Shown: positions 9,243-19,000 of the stretch, piece after piece
Layout of the letters: each line of letters starts with the position of its first letter
Position numbering within the stretch: position 1 is the stretch's first letter
Origin: an uncultured Saprospiraceae bacterium
GTDB taxonomy: Bacteria; Bacteroidota; Bacteroidia; Chitinophagales; Saprospiraceae
Direction: 5' to 3'
NCBI GenBank assembly: GCA_937944245.1
Contig: CALDYY010000007.1
Coordinates: 1 to 46,130 of the forward strand
DNA length: 46,130 nt
The notes under the pieces: generated by a model
The model's database searches: none
Told to the model about the DNA's origin: nothing
What the model saw: the letters and a program-made list of their open reading frames with translations, nothing else
Program-made: the position numbers and the translations under genes

Positions 9243-12200
9243 ATGAAAAATTATTGCTTCATACTAGGGCTATTTTTGTTAGCCTTTTGCGGAGTGCTTG
9301 ATGCACAAAAAGTGGACGTAGCATCATTGAAGGGACTAAAAATCCGAAACGTAGGTCCTGCTGCCATGAGTGGTAGAATCACAGCGATTGATGTAGATTT
9401 AACTAATACAAATCGCATTTACGCAGGTGCTGCATCGGGTGGTGTATGGCTTTCTGAAAATGGCGGTATTGACTGGACACCCATTTTTGATGAGCAGCCT
9501 AATCAAGCAATTGGCGCAATCACGATTAATCAAAAAAATCCTGCTGAAGTATGGGTTGGGACGGGAGAAGGCAATCCAAGAAACTCACAAAATAGCGGTG
9601 GAGGTATTTTTAAAAGTATGGATGGTGGCAAAACTTGGTCGCTCATGGGACTAGAAAACACTAAAGTCATTCATCGCATTATTGTTCATCGCGACAATCC
9701 TGATGTAGTCTATGTGGGGGCACAAGGTTCAGCTTGGGGAAAAAGCGAGCATAGAGGCGTTTACCGTACGACCAACGGCGGTAAAACTTGGGAAAAAATA
9801 CTTTATGTAAACGACGAAACAGGCATCGCTGATTTGGTAGTTGACCCAAGCAATCCAAATAAAATGATAGCAGCAATGTGGGAATTTGGACGAAAACCTT
9901 GGTTCTTCAATTCTGGTGGAAAAGGCTCTGGCATCTATATAACACACGATGGTGGCAGTAACTGGAAACGCTTGGATGAGAAAAATGGAATGCCAGAAGG
10001 GATGCTAGGTAGAATTGGTTTAGCGATTGCACCTTCTTCACCAAATATCGTGTACGCCCTAATTGAAGCTAAAGAAAATGGATTGTATAAGTCCACTGAT
10101 GGTGGCAATAAATTCGTAAAAATAGCGGATGATAAGAAAAATATCGGCGACCGTCCTTTCTACTATTACGATATTTTTGTTGACCCGCAGAATGAAAACC
10201 GAGTTTATAGCTTGTACTCTCTGGTGTCAAGAAGTGAAGATGGTGGTAAAAATTTTGAGGTAATACTACCCTATTCTGGTGAAAATGCGGTACACCCTGA
10301 CCACCATGCGTTTTGGATTGACCCTAACAATCCAAGTTACATGATTAACGGCAATGATGGAGGGCTTTACATCTCAAGGGATAAAGGAAAAACTTGGCGA
10401 TTTGCAGAAAATATCCCCATTGGGCAGTTTTATCACATTAACTACGATATGAGCTACCCCTACAATATTTCGGGTGGCTTGCAGGATAATGGTTCTTGGG
10501 TAGGACCAAGCGCAGTATGGAAACCGGGTGGTATTCGTAACTCCGATTGGCAGGAAGTCTTTTTTGGCGACGGCTTCGATGTACTGTTTCATCCTAAAGA
10601 TAGCCGATTTGTGTATGCTATGTCGCAAGGTGGCAATCTAGGCTTCATTGACCGTCAAACAGGTAAAACACGTTTTATCAAACCAGTACATCCCGAAGGA
10701 AAAGAACTGCGTTTCAACTGGAATGCGGGTATTGCACAAGACCCATTCAGCGATTGCGGCGTTTACTACGGTAGTCAATATTTACATAAAAGTACAGATT
10801 GTGGAACAACTTGGGAAATCATTAGCCCTGATTTGACGACCAATGATACGACGAAGCAACAGCAAATTAAAACAGGTGGCTTAACGATTGATAACACCAC
10901 AGCAGAAAATCACACAACAATTTTGGCGATTGCGCCAAGTCCAGTAGATGAAGGCACTATTTGGGTTGGCACAGATGATGGAAATTTGCAACTCACCAGA
11001 GATGGCGGTAAAACTTGGACAAATCTATCAAGCCGTCTGTCTGGCGTAAAAGCAGGCAGTTGGATTCCATTTATTGAAGTCAGTCAAAAAAATGCTGGCG
11101 AAGCCTTTATTATTGTCAATGATTATCGTAGAAATGACTGGCGACCAATGGCTTTCCATACCAATGATTTTGGCAAAACTTTTAAGCAGATTGTCAACGA
11201 TAAACAAGCACAAGGTCATGCGTTAGCCATTATTCAAGACCCAGTAGCACCAAATTTACTTTGGTTAGGTACTGATTTTGGTTTATATTTTACCATTGAT
11301 GGCGGTGCAAATTGGAACAAGTGGATGAACGGCTATCCTTCTGTATCCACAATTGACTTAAAAATCCATCCGCGCGAGCATGACTTAATCATTGGTACAT
11401 TTGGACGCTCCATTTGGGTACTAGATGACATCCGTCCAATTCGTGCCATTGCGCAGTCGCAAGGGAAGGTACTGGATGCACCATTCAAAGCCTTTGAATC
11501 GCCAGATGCTTATCTCGCCAATTACCGTTCTTATGATGGTACTAGATTTGTAGGCGATGGTATTTACAGAGGAGAAAACCGCCCTGCTGGTGCTATGATG
11601 ACGCTTTGGGTGAAACCTATGGTCAAAACAAAAAATGCAGAAAAAGAAGAGGAAAAGAAAAAAGTAAAAATCCAGATTGTAAACAGTAATGGTGATACTA
11701 TCAGAACTTACACTTCTCCTGTGGATACTGGCATGAATAGAATTTACTGGAATTTACGTCAAGATGGTGCGCGCTATCCATCGAGAGAAAAAGCAAAAGA
11801 GGATGACAATTTACCTCCAGGAAATTTTGTGTTGCCGGATAAATATCAAGTAATATTTACTTATGAGACGCATAAGGATTCCACTACTATTCAAGTGCAT
11901 TTTGACCCGCGCTTAGATATAAAAGATTATGATGTAGAAAATATCGCAGCCATTTATGATAATTACTACGCTTTAGTAAAAAAAGCGACGGATGGTTACG
12001 AGCAAGTGCGCACGGCAAAAGAAAGTATTGAAATGGTACAAAAAATGATGAGTAGTGAAAAAGATTCTACTTATCAGGAACTTCATAAAATGGGTAAAGC
12101 ATTGTTAGACACTTTAAAAACAATTGAGCTTTTATATTTTGCACCAGAAAATGTAAAGGGTATTCAGCGAAGTTCTGATAATCTGTTGTCATCACTTTTC

Positions 12201-12392
12201 ACAGTAAGTCGCTATTTAGGGGCTATTGAAAAAGAGATTACGCCAACTGTAGAATTACTGATGCGCCAAGCAACGGAAGAAACAGAAAGTGTACTGGGTA
12301 AAATACAACGCTTTTATGATACAGACTTTGCCACTTATAAAGATAAAGTAGAAAATATAAAACTACCTATTTTTAAAACAGTAATGAAGTAA
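9243..12392 (+). CDS. Large exported BNR/sortilin-type beta-propeller protein
   Basis: A 1049-residue secreted protein. A signal peptide (hydrophobic core FILGLFLLAFCGVL, ending DAQ) is followed by about 700 residues of BNR/VPS10-like repeats, each with an Asp-box such as SENGGIDWTP, SMDGGKTWSL, TTNGGKTWEK, THDGGSNWKR, SRDKGKTWRF, TRDGGKTWTN or TIDGGANWNK. These build one or two beta-propellers like those of sialidases, sortilins and plant PSII factors. The last 300 residues contain a lysine- and glutamate-rich linker, a segment resembling the beta-sandwich after such propellers (VDTGMNRIYWNLRQDGARYP) and an alpha-helical tail. No type IX sorting tail is present. Family members are often annotated as glycosyl hydrolases, but no sialidase catalytic triad is evident, so activity is unproven. 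A strong terminator follows. Confidence 0.8.
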   Translation: MKNYCFILGLFLLAFCGVLDAQKVDVASLKGLKIRNVGPAAMSGRITAIDVDLTNTNRIYAGAASGGVWLSENGGIDWTPIFDEQPNQAIGAITINQKNPAEVWVGTGEGNPRNSQNSGGGIFKSMDGGKTWSLMGLENTKVIHRIIVHRDNPDVVYVGAQGSAWGKSEHRGVYRTTNGGKTWEKILYVNDETGIADLVVDPSNPNKMIAAMWEFGRKPWFFNSGGKGSGIYITHDGGSNWKRLDEKNGMPEGMLGRIGLAIAPSSPNIVYALIEAKENGLYKSTDGGNKFVKIADDKKNIGDRPFYYYDIFVDPQNENRVYSLYSLVSRSEDGGKNFEVILPYSGENAVHPDHHAFWIDPNNPSYMINGNDGGLYISRDKGKTWRFAENIPIGQFYHINYDMSYPYNISGGLQDNGSWVGPSAVWKPGGIRNSDWQEVFFGDGFDVLFHPKDSRFVYAMSQGGNLGFIDRQTGKTRFIKPVHPEGKELRFNWNAGIAQDPFSDCGVYYGSQYLHKSTDCGTTWEIISPDLTTNDTTKQQQIKTGGLTIDNTTAENHTTILAIAPSPVDEGTIWVGTDDGNLQLTRDGGKTWTNLSSRLSGVKAGSWIPFIEVSQKNAGEAFIIVNDYRRNDWRPMAFHTNDFGKTFKQIVNDKQAQGHALAIIQDPVAPNLLWLGTDFGLYFTIDGGANWNKWMNGYPSVSTIDLKIHPREHDLIIGTFGRSIWVLDDIRPIRAIAQSQGKVLDAPFKAFESPDAYLANYRSYDGTRFVGDGIYRGENRPAGAMMTLWVKPMVKTKNAEKEEEKKKVKIQIVNSNGDTIRTYTSPVDTGMNRIYWNLRQDGARYPSREKAKEDDNLPPGNFVLPDKYQVIFTYETHKDSTTIQVHFDPRLDIKDYDVENIAAIYDNYYALVKKATDGYEQVRTAKESIEMVQKMMSSEKDSTYQELHKMGKALLDTLKTIELLYFAPENVKGIQRSSDNLLSSLFTVSRYLGAIEKEITPTVELLMRQATEETESVLGKIQRFYDTDFATYKDKVENIKLPIFKTVMK

Positions 12393-12399
12393 AATAAAT

Positions 12400-12439
12400 A
12401 AATTCGTAGCTACCAGCTATATTTGGTAGCTACGAATTT
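12400..12439. terminator. Bidirectional terminator between convergent genes
   Basis: A perfect 16-base inverted repeat (12400-12415 and 12424-12439, AAATTCGTAGCTACCA and its complement) with an 8-base loop lies between the ends of two convergent genes. The right arm contains the stop and the last three codons of the minus-strand gene. Confidence 0.85.
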
Positions 12440-13164
12440 AAAATGGTTAAATTAATTTTACTGACTAAGTAATCAAACTGTGGTTGAATCTGCTGAAATT
12501 CATATGTTCCAAGTTCCTTATTGCCATACCAAGCACGCTCATAGACTTGCGTAAGTTGTTCAAAATCATCCTTTAAATCGGATGAACTTAATTCTTGGAG
12601 ATAATCATAATTGGTTTTTCGTTTTTCCCATTTAATAATATTTTTTAGGGAAAGCTGGCGTAGCGTTTTTAAGTAATATAAGCGTACTGCCAAGCGATAA
12701 TCCCGTGCTACAATAGCTTTATCAATCAATAAAGAAGGGTCATATAAGTTGAGGTTTTCTTCTAATTGGCTTATTTCAGTAGCTTTAATAATAGAAGCAC
12801 TATTTTTATTAGCGGCTACTGGCAAAATATATTTACCTAAAGCAAATCGAAACAGTAAAAAAAACAATATGCCCACAATTGCAACTAAAATAACTTTAGC
12901 TGTATTGCTTCTTAAGTTTTGCATTAATAAATTACTCTGTTCTTTATTTTGATTATTTTCTTTAGGTTTCTTTTTTCGAGCAGGTATTATGTTACCAGTA
13001 TAATCAATTCCTTCTATTGCTTTTTGCCAATCATTTTTATTAATTTCCTTCTTAAAAACTGGAGTTTTCTGATATTTTTCATTCGGAGTATCATTTGCTT
13101 TCATACTAAAAGGCAATGAGCCAAACATTATAATAATCAGAAAAATCGTTTTATATCTTAACAT
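12430..13164 (-). CDS. DUF4129-domain membrane protein
   Basis: A 244-residue protein with an N-terminal hydrophobic signal segment, a charged linker, one clear membrane helix (about residues 90-108, VILVAIVGILFFLLFRFALG) and a cytoplasmic C-terminal domain of DUF4129 type (KAIVARDYRLAVRLYYLKTLRQLS, then YLQELSS and QLTQVYERAWYGNKELG). DUF4129 domains occur at the end of transglutaminase-like proteins and in Bacteroidota loci encoding SpoIIM, MoxR and DUF58 proteins. Here it follows a SpoIIM-domain gene by 26 bases on the same strand, which fits that association. The expected MoxR, DUF58 and DUF4350 genes are not nearby. Function is not established. Confidence 0.75.
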   Translation of the reverse strand: MLRYKTIFLIIIMFGSLPFSMKANDTPNEKYQKTPVFKKEINKNDWQKAIEGIDYTGNIIPARKKKPKENNQNKEQSNLLMQNLRSNTAKVILVAIVGILFFLLFRFALGKYILPVAANKNSASIIKATEISQLEENLNLYDPSLLIDKAIVARDYRLAVRLYYLKTLRQLSLKNIIKWEKRKTNYDYLQELSSSDLKDDFEQLTQVYERAWYGNKELGTYEFQQIQPQFDYLVSKINLTILNS

Positions 13165-13190
13165 AGTTATAATTTCTAATAATACCTTGA

Positions 13191-15026
13191 TTACATACTT
13201 TCTCGCTCCATTCCTCTTATTTTTCGGGCGTTTCCTATATGTTGTATTTTTTCTTTTAAACTAACTGCATATTTTATTTCCATTGCCACATGATAATACA
13301 ACATAAAAGCAATAAGTAATAATGAAAAAATAAGTAGTATCATACTCGTTGTAGAAAAAATCAATAATATAATGTTGATTCTATCTAAGGTAGCTTGTTC
13401 AAAAGGTATAACCCATGCTGTTGTTTCGATGAGCAGAGAAAAAACAAGTGTATCCAGAAAATTAACCAATATAAAACCAATAATACTGATGCTTAAAAAA
13501 ACACCTATTCCTCGAGCATAGTCGGAAATTGAAAGCTGAATCGTTTCTCCTAGTTTAGACAAAGGATAACCTTTTTTATTAAAAATATGATAATTCCATA
13601 GTAATAGTACAGGGAATAATAATGAGCTTATCAGTAAGAAAAACTCGCTTGACATACTTAAGTAAGTTAGAGTATAAGCAGTACCAACAGGAAAAGACAA
13701 TTGTAGTAGCAGTAATTTATTTTCACTTTTTTGTGGACTTAACTGCTTGTAAATGAAATAACTAAAAATAGAAGACAAAATAATAACTAAGCTAGGTAAA
13801 GCATATATTTGATTAATAAAAAACTGCCCTATTGCATTATAAGTACCTAAAAAGCCGCGAGGAAAAATAAACCGTTGCATTAGATTATCCGCTAAAAGAT
13901 AGATACTTACTGTATAGATACCCGCTATGCTAAAAACAAGTAAGATTATTTTATTAAACTGTGTTATAAATAACTGAAACGTCTCGCTGATGATATTACT
14001 AATAGACTTCACGGCGTACCATTCTATAATTTCACTTTCATCAGGTTGAAGTTTAAAATTCGTATCAACTTCCTTTGCGTTATTTTTTACTTTCCAGCGC
14101 GGATACCAAACGAAATAACCCAGCACAAAAAATAGGCAAACCAATATGAATAATCCTCTAATCCAGTAAGGTGCATCGGTATTGCGTGTGAGATAGCCTT
14201 CAATGAAAGCAGCAATTAATATAATAGGTACTATTCCCATCATTATTTTTAGTCCCTGTCTTGCGGAACGCTGAAAAGATTTTATTCTCGAAAAAGTGCC
14301 AGGAAAAAGCAATCCATTCCCCATCACAACACCCGCAGCACCACCAATAATAATAGCTGAAATTTCTAGCGTGCCGTGTATCCAAATGGTGAGAAAAGAA
14401 TCCCAAAAAAGCCCTTTATCAATAAAGAAATATTGAAAAGCACCAACCATTACGCCATTTTGAATCAGAATAATAATCGTACCGATACCAAAAAATAATC
14501 CTAAAATAAAGGTCAAAAAAGCGACAAAAAGATTATTGCCTGCAATGCCTAAAGACATTCCCAATGCGCCTTTTTGCTTATAAACTGCCATAGGATCGCC
14601 CGAAGCAATGTTTTCTTTCGTCATTTCGATATAGCTATCGCCGAGAATAACTCGTGCAAATTCTTCATCCATAGCAGAAGAAAGTACACCTACCAACATT
14701 GCAGTTAGAAAGATTAAAAACGAAATTAAAAATGCCCTACGCGATTCGTACATGAGCAAAGGCAGTTCGTCTATCCAGAAAGAGATGAGGCGGTGCTGCT
14801 GCGTTTTTCGATTTCTATATGTTTTTATAAAAATTTGTTGAGCCAAACCATTAAGATAGATTCTAACAGAGCGACTGGGATAGAAAGTTCGAGCAAAAGA
14901 AAGGTCATCCATGATTTGAACAAACATTTCATACAACTTGCCTGATGTTTTTGATGGCTGTTTAATCATCTTTTCCGATGCCTGCCATTGTTCCTTTTTT
15001 TGCTCAATAAACTTTGTTTCCCGCAT
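13191..15026 (-). CDS. SpoIIM-domain membrane protein, probable fusion with a second polytopic domain
   Basis: A 611-residue integral membrane protein. Residues 1 to about 325 form a SpoIIM/DUF95 unit: a cytoplasmic N-terminal part (SFWIDELPLLMYESRRAF), then helices with the conserved NNLFVAFLTFILGLFFGIGT, YFFIDKGLFWDSFLTIWIHG, TLEISAIIIGGAAG and the LFPGTFSRIKSFQRSARQG block. After a charged linker (about 325-350) a second polytopic region of about six helices runs to the end and resembles no domain I can name. In related Bacteroidota loci I recall the second part as a separate gene, so a fusion is inferred. SpoIIM is known from forespore engulfment, but here it is more likely an envelope protein. 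It starts 5 bases after fabG and precedes the DUF4129 gene by 26 bases, so the three are probably one operon. Confidence 0.78.
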   Translation of the reverse strand: MRETKFIEQKKEQWQASEKMIKQPSKTSGKLYEMFVQIMDDLSFARTFYPSRSVRIYLNGLAQQIFIKTYRNRKTQQHRLISFWIDELPLLMYESRRAFLISFLIFLTAMLVGVLSSAMDEEFARVILGDSYIEMTKENIASGDPMAVYKQKGALGMSLGIAGNNLFVAFLTFILGLFFGIGTIIILIQNGVMVGAFQYFFIDKGLFWDSFLTIWIHGTLEISAIIIGGAAGVVMGNGLLFPGTFSRIKSFQRSARQGLKIMMGIVPIILIAAFIEGYLTRNTDAPYWIRGLFILVCLFFVLGYFVWYPRWKVKNNAKEVDTNFKLQPDESEIIEWYAVKSISNIISETFQLFITQFNKIILLVFSIAGIYTVSIYLLADNLMQRFIFPRGFLGTYNAIGQFFINQIYALPSLVIILSSIFSYFIYKQLSPQKSENKLLLLQLSFPVGTAYTLTYLSMSSEFFLLISSLLFPVLLLWNYHIFNKKGYPLSKLGETIQLSISDYARGIGVFLSISIIGFILVNFLDTLVFSLLIETTAWVIPFEQATLDRINIILLIFSTTSMILLIFSLLLIAFMLYYHVAMEIKYAVSLKEKIQHIGNARKIRGMERESM

Positions 15027-15031
15027 GATAG

Positions 15032-15775
15032 TTAGGTATTAAGCCCCCCGCAAATGCTCAACACTTGCCCAGTGATATACTTAGACATATCTGACCCTAA
15101 AAATACACATAAATCAGCAACTTCTTCCGCTTTGCCTAGACGTTTCATTGGGATACCCGACAAGAAGGCTTCCCTCGTTTTTTCATCTAGTTCGTCTGTC
15201 ATGTCCGTTTCAATAAAGCCGGGCGCTACGGCGTTGCAACGAATGCCTCTTGAGCCAACTTCTTTGGCAATAGATTTAGAAAAGCCAATGATACCCGCTT
15301 TGGAAGCAGCATAGTTGGCTTGCCCAGCATTACCAAAAACACCTACCACAGAACTCATATTGATAATTGAGCCTGAGCGTGCTTTTAGCATAGGGCGTAG
15401 GATTTGCTTAGTCATATTAAATACTGACTTCAAATTGGTTTCTATCACTTCATCCCATTGTTGTTCGCTCATTCTCAACATCAATGTATCTTTGGTTATA
15501 CCCGCATTATTAATAAGAATATCTATCGAGCCAAAGTCTTTAACTACTTCATTGACAAGTGCTTCTGCTGCTGAGAAAGAAGCTGCATCCGAAGCATAAG
15601 CTTTTACGCCATCACCCAGTTCGGTTGCCATTGCATTAGCTTTTTCCGCCGAAGAACGATAAGTAAAGGCAACTTTCGCGCCATGTGCTACATATGCTTT
15701 GACGATTGCCGCTCCTATACCACGAGAGCCACCTGTAATCAAGGCAACTTTGCCCTTTAATAGTTGTTTGCTCAT
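15032..15775 (-). CDS. fabG: 3-oxoacyl-[acyl-carrier-protein] reductase
   Basis: A 247-residue short-chain dehydrogenase of full FabG length, reducing 3-oxoacyl-ACP with NADPH in fatty-acid elongation. It has the cofactor motif ALITGGSRGIG near residue 12, the structural DILINNAGITKD, the catalytic Ser in INMSSVVGVFG and the Tyr/Lys pair in NYAASKAG, followed by GIRCNAVAPGFIETDMT and the C-terminal YITGQVLSICGG. Many SDRs share these motifs, but the ITKDTLMLRM and FIETDMT blocks are typical of FabG. The stop lies 5 bases before the SpoIIM-domain gene, so fabG heads this short minus-strand operon. A MITE-like element lies about 60 bases upstream. Confidence 0.9.
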   Translation of the reverse strand: MSKQLLKGKVALITGGSRGIGAAIVKAYVAHGAKVAFTYRSSAEKANAMATELGDGVKAYASDAASFSAAEALVNEVVKDFGSIDILINNAGITKDTLMLRMSEQQWDEVIETNLKSVFNMTKQILRPMLKARSGSIINMSSVVGVFGNAGQANYAASKAGIIGFSKSIAKEVGSRGIRCNAVAPGFIETDMTDELDEKTREAFLSGIPMKRLGKAEEVADLCVFLGSDMSKYITGQVLSICGGLNT

Positions 15776-15832
15776 TTACACTATTTTGATTGCGAAACTA
15801 GGAAAATTTGCAAATTAATACTCAAGGATTAA

Positions 15833-15986
15833 GCGCTTGTTTAAAAATTTTCTTTAGGTGAAAATCAATAGTTTGTGGTTCTGACAATAGGAAGACGAGG
15901 GAATTTAGTGGGCTAAATAACTAAGCCTTACTGAAGTCAGGTTCGTAAAATATTGGTTTTCAGTAATTAAAAATTTAAACATGCTC
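15833..15986 (+). mobile_element. 154-bp MITE-like element with terminal inverted repeats
   Basis: The left end GCGCTTGTTTAAAAATTTT and the complement of the right end GAGCATGTTTAAATTTTT are imperfect terminal inverted repeats, with 11 of the first 13 positions identical. Both sides are flanked by TAA (15830-15832 and 15987-15989), which looks like a 3-base target duplication. A second copy in inverted orientation starts at 45991 and agrees at 135 of 140 positions, all five differences being transitions. An internal inverted repeat (TTACTGAA at 15928, TTCAGTAA at 15959) can fold. There is no room for a transposase, so the element is non-autonomous. The ends and 3-base target recall IS5-type elements, but that assignment is a guess. 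It sits between fabG and the helicase-nuclease gene. Confidence 0.8.
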
Positions 15987-16023
15987 TAATGTAAAAAGTG
16001 TGTTCTTCATAAAAGATGGTGCC

Positions 16024-16031
16024 TATATTTG
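16024..16031 (+). promoter_or_regulatory. -7 box (TATATTTG) adjoining the helicase start codon
   Basis: TATATTTG matches TAnnTTTG exactly and ends 4 bases before the ATG at 16036. The -33 position has GTG or GTT rather than TTG. The predicted transcription start falls on or next to the A of the ATG. A GTG at 16000 in the same frame lies upstream of this box and is unlikely to be the start. Confidence 0.5.
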
Positions 16032-16035
16032 CCTT

Positions 16036-19000
16036 ATGAACAAAACAGCACTTGGAGAATTATTTTATCGGGAACTAGAAAAAATTATAAAAAAAGAGCA
16101 AGACACTCTCAAAACAGTCGAAGCACTTTATAAATTACTCGACGCGATGATTATGGAAATCACGCGAAAAGAGCGGCTTCTATTTTCCACACTTTTCTCA
16201 AGGATTGTTTACGTCAGCCAAACTTATCAAATCAATAGAACGCTACAAACTAAAATTCACTACTTCCGTCGAAACGCTAAAAATGTAGTATATCAGCAAC
16301 AAAATGAAGGATTACAAGCCATTCAACAAGCAGGTATTTACGTGATTGCGCATGCCATACGAAGCGTTTTTAACGTGCCAATTCCTGAACATTTGCAACC
16401 TTACTTACAGGATGCTTTCCCTTTGAAGATTTCGAGCGTCGAGGTGGTTGCTTTTCATTCAAAACTTAGGGTTGTTGCCATTTCGGAAAATAGCGCAAAA
16501 GAACAACTCATTGTGCAATGTGAACAATATCCTGAACAGGAGATAATAGTACAATACAACATCCCGGAGCGAAACGAGCCTTTTAACGCCACCATAAAAG
16601 CTATTCGACAAGTATTTGGATTTCCCATTACTTTGAATTTACTGGACGTTGAAGTGGATGCTAAAGGTGTGCATCGCCCGCGTGCATTTGTGGTGGAGCC
16701 AGATTATTTGATAGATGTTTCCACACTAGCAGGCTGCTTTGGCGAATGGGGCGCAGAACCGCTACTCTATTTGCTCAAGAAGTTTCTACCTATACCTTCT
16801 AATAAACACCTTATCATTGGAAACATTGCCAACTTTTTTTTGGATGAGTTGATGAATTATCCTGATTGTTCGTTTAAGGACACATTCCCTAAAGTGCTTA
16901 AAACCAATCCATTAGCATTTTGTCTACTAGAGGACAAAGAAATTAGAGAAATTCAACAAACCGTTCAACGACATTTCCTAGTGCTAAAAAAAATGGTACA
17001 GCAAGATTTCAAAGCAGCAGGAATCGAACCTCAGTATTGCTTTTTAGAACCTTCTTTTTTTGCGGAAACGTATGGTTTACAAGGACGTTTAGATGTGCTA
17101 TTCAAACAAAACGACAAAACAGCCATTGTAGAGTTGAAAAGTGGAAAAGTTTATAGAGCCAATCAACATGGCATCAATCAGTCCCATTTCATACAGATTT
17201 TGTTATACGACCTAATGATTAGGGCTGTTTTTGGCAAGAAAATTGACCCTAAAAACTATATTCTCTATTCCAGTATTCAAGAAAAATCATTGCGATTTGC
17301 ACCACGCATCAAAGCACAGCAATATGAGGCATTGCAGGTACGCAATCAGCTAGTGGCACTGGATTGGGAACTGAAAGATTTAACTAAGTGGTTCAGCAAG
17401 AATGGATTAACTACTCGTTTAATAGAACGAACAATCCCTTTTACCAAAATCAATAGCAACCGATTAGGCACTATTAAAGGCTTTATTGGAGAAGATATAA
17501 TACAATTTGAAAAAATTTATCAAGATTTATCCCCTTTGGAACGCAAATATCTTCATGCTTTTTCAGGCTTCATTGCTAGAGAGCATCAACTGGCAAAAAC
17601 AGGAGTACAAGGGGTGGAAAGTGCTAATGGCTTGGCTTCCTTATGGTTAGATAATTTTGAGGATAAAGAAGAGCAATTTGAAGTATTGAGCTACCTGAGC
17701 ATTAAAACCAATCAAACCAACAGCGACCCACCAATAATCCAATTTAAAAGAACCCCACGCACTAATCCACTTGCCAACTTTAGAAAAGGTGACATCGTTG
17801 TGCTTTACCCTTTTGACAAAGACTCAACAAAAGAATCAGCAATACTGAGACATCAAATTTTTAAATGTTCCATAACAGATTTGGATGCACAAAACGTAAT
17901 CGTACAATTAAGAAGTCAGCAATTTAACAGCTCTATTTTTGAGCAATATCAATACTGGAATTTGGAACACGACATGATGGACAACTCTTTCATCATGCAA
18001 TATCAAAGTTTATTTCAATTCTTTCAACGACCTATTCATAAACGAAATGTATGGTTGACAACTCGTCCCCCTCAAAAGGGCGAACCCGTTCATTTAGCAC
18101 ATCATCCGGAGTTGACAGATGAACAACATTTAGTGCTGCAAAAAATAATTTCCTCCAAAGAATATTTTTTACTTTGGGGGCCACCCGGCACTGGAAAAAC
18201 AAGCATGATGCTAAAACATTTAGTCAAATACTTACTAGAAAATACTTCGGAAAAGCTACTGCTAATGGCATACACCAATCGAGCAGTAGATGAAATATGT
18301 GATGCTGTTGAACGTATTGGAGCAGGCATAAAAGAGCAATACCTACGCATTGGCTCACAATTTTCTACGGAGCATCGCTTTCAAGGGCAACTTCTAAAGA
18401 ATAAAATCGCTTCCGCCAATTCGAGAAAGGAAATAAAAGCAATTTTAGACCAACATCGCATTGTCATCGGAACAGTAAGTTCGATTACCAATAAGCCAGA
18501 ACTATTGCAATTAATGACTTTCCAGCGAGCTATAATTGACGAAGCCTCTCAACTGCTTGAGCCTTCTCTGTTAGGGATATTACCTCGATTCGAGAAAGTA
18601 GTATTAATTGGCGACCACAAGCAGTTGCCCGCTGTGGTATTGCAAGATGAAACAGAAAGTGTGGTAAAAGATGAAGACTTGAACAAGATTGGGTTAAAAA
18701 ATCTACGCAATGCACTTTTTGAGCGGCTTTTTCATCGTTGTATTGCCAATGACTGGCATTGGGCATATGCGCAACTGAGTCATCAGGGAAGAATGCACGA
18801 GAAAATCATGGCATTTCCTAATAAACATTTTTATCAAAATACCCTAAAAATATTGCCAGATACGGTTTTTTATAGTCTCCGGCAAAAGCATAATCCAAAT
18901 ATATCAAACCCGACAATACTTCCCGGATGGATGTGTGCACTAGCACAAAAAAGAGTGCTTTTTTTGCCAAGCCCTAGTGATGAAGAAAGTCTTACCCAAA

